Shown: positions 27,401-33,574 of the stretch, one piece after another
Layout of the letters: each line of letters begins with the position of its first letter
Numbering within the stretch: position 1 is the first letter of the stretch
Origin: a virus
Length of the DNA: 62,618 nt
Direction: 5' to 3' (one strand)
Virus record (IMG/VR): IMGVR_UViG_3300025151_000036
Coordinates: 1 to 62,618 of that record
Made by a program: the position numbers and the translations under genes
The notes under the pieces: model-generated
What the model was told of the DNA's origin: nothing
Seen by the model: only the letters and a program-made list of their open reading frames with translations
The model's database searches: none

Positions 27401-29549
27401 CTGCTGTTATTCTGGCTCTTTCGTTATCACCATTAGTTTTGAATTGTAATTCTCCGCCACTTCTAACTACATATGTATTTGTATTAAGGAAATATTTAGT
27501 TGTTGATCCTAAATTAGAAGTTATATTAGATATAGGTAATATATCATTATTTACATTGAAATCTTCTGCTAAAATTGTTCCACTTGCACTTATATTACTT
27601 GAGGCTGTTATATTGCCTATATTACTTAAATTAAGAACTGCTTCAGGGCCACTAATATCTCTTGTACCTAAAGGTAGGTATATTTCTTGTGCCTTGTTTA
27701 ATAATGTAATATTACCTTTTAATTGTATAAGAGGGGTTGTTAAATTATTTGTTGCATTTACACTTACAGCAGTTAAACTATCAATACCAGTTAGATCGCC
27801 AGATATATCAGCAGCACCATTTATGTCTAAACTAGCTCCTTTAATTACCCCACTTGCACTTATATTACCTACAACTTCTAATTTTTCTCCAGGTGATGGA
27901 GTTCCAATACCAACATTACCTGCACCTTTTATTGTAAGTCTATCTTGATTATGAGTTATAAAATTTATATCTCTTCCATCACTATCATGACCAATATCAA
28001 GACCTGTAACATCCATATTAAATGTTGTGGCATATCCTGCCGCATTATCGTTAATTAGGAATTTATAATTAGGTGTTTTATTATCGCTAGTTTTAGATAC
28101 TAATTGTAGTAAATTACTACCTGGTGAACCTGATATATGTAATTTTGCTGTCGGTGATATAATTCCTATACCAACATTACCACCATTAAACCAAGAATCA
28201 CCATTAGCAGCTAATTTTATAGCTTCTGTAGTTCCATCTTGATCATATATTTTTAAATTTGGATCGTTACCACTTGCTCCAACATAAAATCTAAATCTTT
28301 CTTCTCCATTATCTGCTCTAAATTTTACAAGTCTGTTGTTGACGGTAGTAAGAACGTCTAATCTAGCATCTGGGGTAGTAGTTCCTATACCAACAGAACC
28401 TGATTCAGATATTGCAACTAAATCACCATTATTATTTTTAAATCGATAACCTCGTATACCACTAGATAAATCAAACTCACCTCCATTACCAGTAGATCCT
28501 ATTATCAAGTTATTAGTACCTCTGAGTTTTATGTTACCATTAACATCTAATTTTTCTGTGGGTTCTGTGCCTATACCGACGTTGCCATTGTTTAAAATAG
28601 ATAATTGTGTTCTTCTTGAACCATCATCATCCATAGAACCAAGTTCAAGCACTCCTGCTTGACTTAACACAAATTTAACTTTTTGATCTGCAGAGGCATT
28701 ACTATGATTCATTATAAATTCAGCAAAACTTGTACCTTCAGTTATAGTTCTACCAAGAGTTCCAAATTTTGTATGTAAGCCAACCCCTGAAAAAGGAACT
28801 CCATTTATTGTCCCAGGGGTAGTAGTTCCGATACCAACTTGGCCACTGCTATTGACTATTACGTGTTCTTCGCCAGATGTAAGAATTTTAAATGTAGGTG
28901 TATCGACATCAACGTTGGTCCATTCATTTGATCCTGAATAACCTATGTTAAGAGAACCACCACGATCTGTTACTGGTCTTAAGTAAGCTTCACCTCTACT
29001 TATCTCTATACCATAACCTGTGTATAAACCATATTCACCATCAGTATGGTAAGCTGTTAGTTTTTGTGTTGCCGTAGAACCAGATAGTTTTATGTTTCCA
29101 GCAACTTCTAATTTTTCATCTGGTGATGGAGTTCCGATACCGATATTTCCGGTGGCGTCTATAGTCATGCTATGAGATATATCAGCATCTTCTATAGTGG
29201 TGCCTTTTGTTGAAAAATGTAATTTAGCTTTACCATTGTTACCAACACGTTCCGTGACTATTGCTGCACCTATATTACTTTCATTTGTAGAAACAGAAAA
29301 TCCTATTCCTACTCCGGCACCAGTTGTATTTTCATTATGATTAAATATAGCGGCAAGTTTAGAAACATCTGCTAACCCACTGCTTGTCATTGCATTACCG
29401 CCAGAAACTTGTAATGGAAATTCAGGTGTAGAAGTTCCTATTCCGATTTGATCAAATTCTGAAAAACTGGTTACTTGGAACGTAGATGCAGTTAACTGAT
29501 TAAGTTCTGCATTGCTTCCACTATATATTAATTTTTTCCAATTTGTCAT
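18444..29549 (-). CDS. giant modular tail fibre with S74 chaperone C-terminus
   Basis: A 3701-residue fibre. Residues 1-25 (MTNWKKLIYSGSNAELNQLTAS) match the start of the 634-codon fibre and probably dock it. About 22 copies of VGIGTxxPxxKLxVxGN follow, mostly before residue 2200 with a few near 3200, forming a repetitive shaft. Two copies of IFGLxGxGIxxD with FGSGSxxxxTxHxFTGS are present. A distinct domain lies at about 1976-2170 (WLTDRIGTGKWEWYARINHVG). Three discoidin-like domains follow at about 2383-2548, 2595-2761 and 2863-3035. The end is a Peptidase_S74 intramolecular chaperone: VSDKRLKTNI, YDWKYRDTGPQLGVIAQQVE and a heptad helix. Known S74 domains cut themselves off before the Ser of SDxRLK, here Ser3598, releasing about 104 residues after trimer folding. 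No strong ribosome binding site; the start follows a TAG by one base. Confidence 0.88.
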   Translation of the reverse strand: MTNWKKLIYSGSNAELNQLTASTFQVTSFSEFDQIGIGTSTPEFPLQVSGGNAMTSSGLADVSKLAAIFNHNENTTGAGVGIGFSVSTNESNIGAAIVTERVGNNGKAKLHFSTKGTTIEDADISHSMTIDATGNIGIGTPSPDEKLEVAGNIKLSGSTATQKLTAYHTDGEYGLYTGYGIEISRGEAYLRPVTDRGGSLNIGYSGSNEWTNVDVDTPTFKILTSGEEHVIVNSSGQVGIGTTTPGTINGVPFSGVGLHTKFGTLGRTITEGTSFAEFIMNHSNASADQKVKFVLSQAGVLELGSMDDDGSRRTQLSILNNGNVGIGTEPTEKLDVNGNIKLRGTNNLIIGSTGNGGEFDLSSGIRGYRFKNNNGDLVAISESGSVGIGTTTPDARLDVLTTVNNRLVKFRADNGEERFRFYVGASGNDPNLKIYDQDGTTEAIKLAANGDSWFNGGNVGIGIISPTAKLHISGSPGSNLLQLVSKTSDNKTPNYKFLINDNAAGYATTFNMDVTGLDIGHDSDGRDINFITHNQDRLTIKGAGNVGIGTPSPGEKLEVVGNISASGVIKGASLDINGAADISGDLTGIDSLTAVSVNATNNLTTPLIQLKGNITLLNKAQEIYLPLGTRDISGPEAVLNLSNIGNITASSNISASGTILAEDFNVNNDILPISNITSNLGSTTKYFLNTNTYVVRSGGELQFKTNGDNERARITAAGKFGIGTTEPDAKLEVNGNIKATSFTGSLQGTASFAVSASHALVADTALNIEDALWYNGTTYITASTDVQITGSLLVSGTLNTTEDATIGGNLSIEGGSIFGLNGFGITLDQVSVLSGSTNFGSGSNPAQTNHRFTGSVFITGSKLIMDGGKVGIGTDNPQDKLDVQDGYIRVGKPAGAQFKLVPHASNHGYGFYDVNNSNYDMWFYQGKVGIGKGTATPGAKLEISSSENVTAILNSNNTFTFLDIYNDGLNRVQLGNASDGDFIIRTSDTERLRVDSTGKVGIGATSPSNLLHLYEAGNSDAQLYIHATGSAGNENAAGIKLYAHNNYSNEAFVKIDDEHFQIGTTANEHIRMFTNNTERVRILDTGEVGIGEPSPSSKLHISTTGATSAFKAYQDTYQQFELKYDETYHSTMMFGYFGELQYDGNGGYLRLSNKSNQAGSHIAFATSGSRERMRITHDGNVGIGATSPLAKLQVTAGSSGVSSVDTGTSMLVESNTTNYLRFINPDSATGGLVWTSPSDNFGAFIRWGHSAQLLEIGTANSNDSISFSTGNATEKMRLTSTGLGIGTTSPAYKLDVYGDAQITSSQATLYLNSSGNGHTHGRVVIDSTNSTRGGGVYWRDTVNTKQWFSGVGYNNDGKTWHVGYHSGSEGSGDANAAATPSAILTVEADRDKIGVGKVGIGTISPTELLELKPGSGGDSKINILNSSGVQKALIGYDNANGGLINLYNEAGTQNVVVRGYGKSYFNGGNVGIGTTEPDAKLEVNGNVKATSFTGSLQGTASFAVSASHALVADTASYAEFAANADGYIWHDATTYITSSLDTKITGSLDVSGTLSITGYADVSKSIAALESANSTANADNIDITLVPDSVKEFHRIPFVSGSGTAHEKLYVDEQFLFEPSSSTLRIQNGADDQIATVEIRGNANGTGKLYLGESDEVGGGIIFEGDNSPTRIIGSPSVEYTSLYRRNRELVEDETGGFLVVPKDYFVAGYKYNSNDFYFSGSVGIGTISPSYKLDVEISESGTVASFVSTNNKACIQIADNDTIGYVSAENGRISIGPTNGSHVSNMNILTGNSYVGIGNSSPAKKLTVTGEVSASGAIYSEDAIHIRPLSNDSTFAKLASFHGSRLVIGKKANAVFLQVASGGNELEITDAANDNTGKGNVLLRVRGTDQHDGRLMLIPDNSNHRVGIGTESPTETVDIIGNLAFNNRKILDFSNANITRGAFNPIVSSIRNSGKCLRLDTDFTDGTNGVLVYNNAGSDVVTITRFKWNLDLANPTNFDADSVNWANLLHEGNGETNLDSLGVPNSSGYVLRISYDGTGNVGTVTPGLGGFIQRYRNPNSNSTDLFVQSSNQMNHTYVQIFKALVPVGHELVHEENHQGTDKTTYWLTDRIGTGKWEWYARINHVGSSTTDTYDDAGYVYIVPSDGLVYTEPVHWFLASCTVYDVTEADAFTHRRIGVGTINPSASLEVIGDISSSANIYAQNIYVTTDISATNISASSNITASSLTLTGGANVQGDLGIGGSIFGLQGIAVTIDDLAVTSGSTNFGSGSDAAVTQHSFTGSVSITGSTFTYNGENILTEASRSWYDTGTELTSSKSIGISGSVNAYSFTGSLQGTASYAMTASYAENAQDPFPYYGGAVINGILTVDNGSGVLPIRDLTEDDVNIEEGNVVGDIIGAFDVSESIVLSVGMNPDNPHYAFDSIVGISANYLQWTTSQLDESPYLIYNLERKLGYAPILNKYYISFLNPNSSATKIKVYGFNSTGMAGITTLDPGTTEYSLAHDRTVEFDNNMPFKFIMFQFLDGYHGTDGVKIEEIILYSSETNIFGTVENATTAATAVTASHALTALTAVTASHALNAAPVFPYTGRAEFTGSIEFKTTELDLLTSVDSLFVTQSPDPSTTGMDAIYHGLGRVFDGLISTGYGISKSDITDSVTIDYNVESKLGYSPIINKFEVLFPSWTNSWWPSQHQLSGSQDGTNWTGIYRGPVDSSGYNTSPTRTFQFENHQTFNYIRYSVPKSALDTGIIVYDIKYFDAGIVTATQFVGTGSYALYAESANSASYAVSASFVTSASYAATASFVTSASYAATASYVMTASYAENAQDTFPYYGNAVINGTLTVTPDLSSTNGILPLNDLTAADIWKEEESYLGLGNDFNTGFNDDSKVLITTGDADSSEKAFDNAFPVSSATSIGQHLRWNAARMNSNPKIIYKLEKKLGYAPIPISYRIVQFDSGNNATKITVVGFDDYNTETGEYINETVLDAGDVFTTAVANHDRTITFNNAEPFNYIEFRFFDGFHGTSGVAIKEIQIHGAPYNIIGTVTNAVTASYVTNTHWHDSGQELTSSVDVGISGSLKVHTSITASALQIRPYGIDNESNLIDFSYSESFADDVASFFPILMFGGFDAFIGRRDNTAGIGTPANGILMDVSKQLKLGNVSGELKNQILIADASSGASSRIIYESTKHAFQNDSVPVLEISESKSTFYKPIIAQSHITASGNISASGHLIVSGNVGIGTPSPAAKLHVVDNTAFSSGQPSVQVVKLERDVPGGDIKATTEGHISMWASDSNNSNEWARISWVNDNSDDAGSESEGALSFWTKNGGTVTRAMYIDHDQQVGIGTTKPTKALTVTGDISASGKLFAGLSETTTHNDNIMALVYDTSTDELMYTGSYGSGGGGTPTLITAGNDIDYNSATGAVSIESTLNHVSGIYNSSLVLGRDTSDTISFVFDNEIQFVTNNTLRAKITNTAIKTAGNMTIGDNGWEPVNKLDIITSGNDGSQGIQIIRNDSNTGTDELLGGIGFDSADNDTTTIPDNILQSSAYIAAFASEAHGSSAKGGYLSIGTAPNGQDPHTTSNEVIRVNQDQHVHFADDLIAFSTTVSDKRLKTNIQLLTGSLDTICNLEGVRYDWKYRDTGPQLGVIAQQVEPHVPEVVKEMQLPLHAPAGDDSEYKTVQYEQLVPHLIEAIKELKTEVDVLKKRLNDAK
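21121..21192 (-). repeat. perfect tandem repeat, 36 bp x 2
   Basis: Two identical 36-base units in the 3701-codon fibre gene, coding for the SASYAATASFVT series. Partial copies (cataagatgcggt) flank it. Confidence 0.9.
25003..25140 (-). repeat. near-identical copy of 27259-27395 within the giant fibre gene
   Basis: About 135 bases with only a handful of differences recur 2.25 kb apart, coding for GTASFAVSASHALVADTA and the following IGTTEPDAKLEVNGN unit. This points to a recent internal duplication or gene conversion. Confidence 0.85.
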
Positions 29550-29726
29550 CTATTCAGTTATCTGTTTTTGCAATTTTACTGTTAAATCGTAAATTAATTG
29601 CAAATCTTTTCCTTGGAATGCGGAATTTGCTATCAATTTTAATACAAATTCTAATTCTGGTTTTGTTAATGCATTTGCATTTACTTTACCTTCTTTATTT
29701 TTTCTTGATTTTTGTAATATTCCCAT
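29550..29726 (-). CDS. small hypothetical protein between two fibres (58 aa)
   Basis: Unassigned 58-residue helical protein (MGILQKSRKNKEGKVNANAL, then LEFVLKLIANSAFQGKDLQLIYDLTVKLQKQITE). The frame is open from an ATG at 29759, inside the previous gene, but AAAGGAG five bases before the ATG at 29726 makes that the clear start. It lies between the 634-codon fibre and the giant 3701-codon fibre that share an N-terminus. A small chaperone or linker for fibre assembly is possible; there is no direct evidence. Confidence 0.7.
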   Translation of the reverse strand: MGILQKSRKNKEGKVNANALTKPELEFVLKLIANSAFQGKDLQLIYDLTVKLQKQITE

Positions 29727-29740
29727 TGTAACTCCTTTTA

Positions 29741-31645
29741 TTAATCTACGTAAATCCATATATCACCGCTCCCTGTATTAACCCATATATTTCCAGATCC
29801 TTTTCCTAATCTTCCATATTCTGGTGCAGAAGTTTGACTTGGTGCTTCATTTGATATATTTGTGGTTACCATAAATGCATCTGGGGATAATGATGTAGCA
29901 TTATGGCCTAAACCTTTTTGTAATACCCAACGAAAATGAGAAGTATCAAAACCAAATGCGCTACCACTAGTAGCACCAGTTTGTACAATAATTCCACCAT
30001 CATTAGTTGTTGATCCAGATGATAACATTAAAAATGCATCTTCTACTAATAAATTTGATGTATGCAGTAATGTTGTTTCACCAGCAACTTGAAAATTACC
30101 ACCTACAAATAAATCGCCACTTGCTGTTATTGTACCATTTACCCGTAATCCACTTGCTGTTATCTCTGTTGCATCAATACTAGTAATACCAGAAATATTG
30201 TCTGCTAATCGTAAATGTATTGTATTATCGCCTTGAGATCCAGATACGGTTATCTGATTATCACTACCACTTATAGGTATTTTAGCAACAATGTTATTTG
30301 TGGCAGCTGAACTAGTTAAAACTAACGGTACGCCGTTACCTTTATCAGCAGTTACTGATCCTGTATGTATACCTAATGCTAACGTTGGTGGTAAATCTCT
30401 AAAAGATGCTGTGAAGGCATTTTCATCTCCATGTACTGTTAATACTTGTCCGTCTGTTCCAATTGGAATAATATATGGATGATTACTACCACTATACCAT
30501 GATATTATTCCTCCGGCATTCGATGCAGTTGCCAATTGATCGACACGTAATGAATGACCAGGTATATATAATCCATCTACACTTGAAGTTATTTCAGATC
30601 CTGATATATGTACATTTAATGTTATTGATGATGTAGGATTATATACACTGCCAGCTGATGCTGTTAATCCATATCCCCAAGATAAATTGTGTACATTAAA
30701 TAATGCATCTGCATCTAAATTTATAAGGTTGGTACCGTCACCGGTAAATATACCATCCTGTAAAATTAAATCACTACCAGTAATACTAACTGATCCGGTA
30801 AAACGGTGATTTGTTTGTGCAGGATTTGATCCAGAACCAAAATTAGTAGATCCGGAAATAGCTGCAATATCATCAATAACGACACCAAAGCCAGTTAATC
30901 CAAATACATTTCCACCTAATCCTAAATTACCGCCTATTTCAGCATCACCTTTTACTAGTAATGCACTAGCAGTAATAGTTCCTGATGCGGTAATATCTCC
31001 GGTAACTTCTAACCCATTGGCGTCAATATGAACGCGTCTAGTAGCTCCAGTTGTAATATTAACTTCATTTGTACCAAATCCAATTTTTGTATCTGTATCT
31101 CCTATATGAATAATTTCGCCGGCAATGTTTAAATTAGCACCAGTAATATCACCACTTGAGCTAACAGTACCAAATGCAACGTTAGAACCAGTTGTAATAT
31201 CTTGCACGGTACCTACGGTGTATACAGTTCCGGCATGAGTTACTGTTGTTTGATGTTCAACAGGTGCTACAGAAGATGTTATTGCATTTATTTTAATATA
31301 TCCTACTGTTTCTGATGATGCATCGTTGAGTGATTGTGATGTTTCTAATGTAACATTAGATCCGGAAACAAATACTAATTCATTAAGACCAGGGCGAGCA
31401 ATAAATGTATCGACTCCAAATTCACCTAAACCAGTGTGTCCAGAAACTGACATGGATTGAAATGCAGATCCAATAGTTTTTGGATCTAACCTTTCGACGC
31501 TCCCACCTCCATCAACTGTTAATATATAATTCGTTGGCTCTCCGTCCAGTAATGATGCAGTAGGTATATATATACCAGAACTAGCAGTTACTTGATTAAG
31601 TTCTGCGTTACTACCTGATACTATTACCTTTTTCCAATTTGCCAT
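29741..31645 (-). CDS. tail fibre protein sharing the N-terminus of the giant fibre (634 aa)
   Basis: Fibre-like protein of 634 residues. It begins MANWKKVIVSGSNAELNQVTAS, nearly the same as the 3701-residue fibre, which suggests a common attachment site. It contains one copy of the shared module NVFGLTGFGVVIDD with FGSGSNPAQTNHRFTGS (about 235-285), many short ASG/TASG beta turns, and a C-terminal domain with LLVEDAFLMLSSGSTTNDGGIIVQTG, a fibre-tip block, ending NIWVNTGSGDIWIYVD. AAGGAT gives the ribosome binding site. There is no S74 domain, so it must fold or assemble otherwise. Confidence 0.8.
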   Translation of the reverse strand: MANWKKVIVSGSNAELNQVTASSGIYIPTASLLDGEPTNYILTVDGGGSVERLDPKTIGSAFQSMSVSGHTGLGEFGVDTFIARPGLNELVFVSGSNVTLETSQSLNDASSETVGYIKINAITSSVAPVEHQTTVTHAGTVYTVGTVQDITTGSNVAFGTVSSSGDITGANLNIAGEIIHIGDTDTKIGFGTNEVNITTGATRRVHIDANGLEVTGDITASGTITASALLVKGDAEIGGNLGLGGNVFGLTGFGVVIDDIAAISGSTNFGSGSNPAQTNHRFTGSVSITGSDLILQDGIFTGDGTNLINLDADALFNVHNLSWGYGLTASAGSVYNPTSSITLNVHISGSEITSSVDGLYIPGHSLRVDQLATASNAGGIISWYSGSNHPYIIPIGTDGQVLTVHGDENAFTASFRDLPPTLALGIHTGSVTADKGNGVPLVLTSSAATNNIVAKIPISGSDNQITVSGSQGDNTIHLRLADNISGITSIDATEITASGLRVNGTITASGDLFVGGNFQVAGETTLLHTSNLLVEDAFLMLSSGSTTNDGGIIVQTGATSGSAFGFDTSHFRWVLQKGLGHNATSLSPDAFMVTTNISNEAPSQTSAPEYGRLGKGSGNIWVNTGSGDIWIYVD

Positions 31646-31660
31646 TTCTATTTATCCTTA

Positions 31661-33037
31661 TTAACTAGATGTAAATGATAAACCATTCCATCTAGGAGCA
31701 GCGGTTATTAATGATGCTGTTGATTCATGAGCTGAATTAAATGGATTCGCAAAATATTTAGACCCTGTAGTAGAATTTCCTAATATTCCATCTCCAGCTA
31801 CATGTACTGTATATCCTGTAGATACACTATTTGTCTGGCCAATAAACATTGTTGAATAATATCCTCCTGATGCTGGCATTGTCAATTCTTTATTTAAAAA
31901 TAAATGTGATCCAGATGCCATACCAGTTACGTCAAATCCAGTTGCTTCTGAAGTATTATCTGGTATCATCGTACTTGGAGATATTGATCCAGATAATCCA
32001 TTTGAACCTAATAATCCACCAGAACCGGATGCCCAATATAAAGTTACTACCTTTGCAGGACGAAAACCTAAGGAAGTTCCTTGACGAAAACCTGGTAATA
32101 CTAAATGCGTAAAGTTATGAGCAAAGTCAAATGATCCGCTAGCCACTACAGTATCATAAGGAAATGTTATTATTTCGCGTGATGCTGCATACATTGCCGA
32201 TGTTGGTTCTGCAAATTGAGCGGCAAAAGTAGTTTCATTCCCATCTCCAAACACATTTGCATTTAAAATGGTACGATTATATCTAGCAGAAGATGCTAAA
32301 ATTCCGCCACTTCCGGTGTAAAAATAATGTAAAGTTTGTCCAGAATCTACGCGAGATGCTGTTTGTAATGCTGATACTTGTCCTATATAAGAGCCAGAAT
32401 TTGAACCAGATGAATATGTTCGAACAATAAATGATGATGTATACTCTGCTTGATGGAATTCATTTCCAGATACGCCATCACCATAAACAGAACTAGTATT
32501 TGCAAATGACCATGAAGCTCCAGTTGCAGTAGGCGATTGATTATTTATTGTACGATCTAAATAACCATTTTCATTTGCTATACCAGAATAATAGAAATTA
32601 CTTCCGGAAGTTATAGTATATGAACCAGTAAATGGTGTATCTTCTGATAATATCATTATTATGTTAGGTAAATCTGCAAGTTTAGTTATTACTTGAGCGC
32701 GTAATGAATTATATACTGAAGTAGACATATCTGAACCACGTCTAGCATTTGCTCCTGATATTTCTGTTAATAAGTTACGTTCTAACTTTGCTTGATAATC
32801 TGCTTTGGTCATACGTATATAACTAAACGTATCATCTAATTTAATAATTACAGGATCAGTTATACCTTGAGATGGTTGTATGTCAGATTTTTTAAATCCC
32901 CGGGACTGATTACCACGCTGTAAACGAAATGGTATACGTTGTTTACTATTAATAATACGACGACGATCTGATAGATCTGCAGATCCGGTTAAATAATCCC
33001 AACTTCGTATATCATATTTTCCTAAAAACTTTGCCAT
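31661..33037 (-). CDS. virion structural protein of the fibre cluster (458 aa)
   Basis: Unassigned structural protein. The first 100 residues are basic (AKFLGKYDIRSWDYLTGSADLSDRRRIINSKQRIPFRLQRGNQSRGF) and may bind another tail protein. The remaining 360 are rich in Gly, Ser, Thr and Tyr with repeated TGS/SGS turns, typical of beta-structured fibres or baseplate-peripheral proteins. No enzyme motif is seen. An exact copy of the recurrent 14-base motif lies about 18 bases before the ATG, with a weak AAGAAAG ribosome binding site, so this gene may open its own transcript. Confidence 0.65.
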   Translation of the reverse strand: MAKFLGKYDIRSWDYLTGSADLSDRRRIINSKQRIPFRLQRGNQSRGFKKSDIQPSQGITDPVIIKLDDTFSYIRMTKADYQAKLERNLLTEISGANARRGSDMSTSVYNSLRAQVITKLADLPNIIMILSEDTPFTGSYTITSGSNFYYSGIANENGYLDRTINNQSPTATGASWSFANTSSVYGDGVSGNEFHQAEYTSSFIVRTYSSGSNSGSYIGQVSALQTASRVDSGQTLHYFYTGSGGILASSARYNRTILNANVFGDGNETTFAAQFAEPTSAMYAASREIITFPYDTVVASGSFDFAHNFTHLVLPGFRQGTSLGFRPAKVVTLYWASGSGGLLGSNGLSGSISPSTMIPDNTSEATGFDVTGMASGSHLFLNKELTMPASGGYYSTMFIGQTNSVSTGYTVHVAGDGILGNSTTGSKYFANPFNSAHESTASLITAAPRWNGLSFTSS

Positions 33038-33054
33038 ATAACTAGTCTTTCTTG

Positions 33055-33068
33055 TTTTATATAAATAT
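33055..33068 (-). promoter_or_regulatory. recurrent AT-rich upstream motif (exact copy)
   Basis: Coding strand ATATTTATATAAAA, touching the stop of the 165-codon gene and 17 bases before the ATG of the 458-codon gene. Confidence 0.5.
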
Positions 33069-33565
33069 CATGAACCTAAATAAAACTCACCTGACGCACT
33101 GTAGAACATTCCTCCTTCTACAGGTGTCGGTGTTTCGTTAAATGCCCCCAAAACTGTAACACCTTCAAGATTAATAACAAATTTATTATCCGCAGAATCT
33201 GTAGATCGTACTAAAAATAAATGATCAGATGTTGAGCTTGTCGGTGCCGTTACTACTGTAGGTCCAATAACTGATAAACTTCCGGACATAATTGCAGAAC
33301 CGGTGAATGGAAATGTTTCTGCATTATTAGCTGTAGTTAATATTGACCATGCCTGACCAGCCGCGCCAACGCCTGTTTGTGTTAAAACGTGTATGGTATT
33401 AGTATCTTTTTGATAGCATATCAATCCTTCATATTGGGCATATAATGGTATCTCTGCACGACCTGCTGCATTTTCTACAACAATCCTATTGTCAATAGGC
33501 ATATTAACTCCAACTAAAAATGGAGCTCCTAATGGTGTACCAATACTATTATTAAAATTTGACAT
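33068..33565 (-). CDS. short fibre/adhesin component (165 aa)
   Basis: A 165-residue fibre-type protein. The block VGVNMPIDNRIVVENAAGRAEIPLYAQYEGLICYQKDTNTIHVL (about 18-61) is a common head module of phage fibres. It continues with FPFTGSAIMSGSLSVIGPTVV and a short C-terminal beta segment (GGMFYSASGEFYLGS). AAGGAAT precedes the ATG. It directly follows the 1157-codon fibre by about 10 bases and ends at an AT-rich motif copy. It probably decorates or terminates a neighbouring fibre. Confidence 0.65.
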   Translation of the reverse strand: MSNFNNSIGTPLGAPFLVGVNMPIDNRIVVENAAGRAEIPLYAQYEGLICYQKDTNTIHVLTQTGVGAAGQAWSILTTANNAETFPFTGSAIMSGSLSVIGPTVVTAPTSSTSDHLFLVRSTDSADNKFVINLEGVTVLGAFNETPTPVEGGMFYSASGEFYLGS

Positions 33566-33574
33566 TACTATTCC

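Noticed and set aside
29727-29759. Upstream ATG (29759) as the start of the small gene between fibres
   Set aside because: It lies inside the end of the previous gene without a ribosome binding site, whereas AAAGGAG stands five bases before the ATG at 29726.
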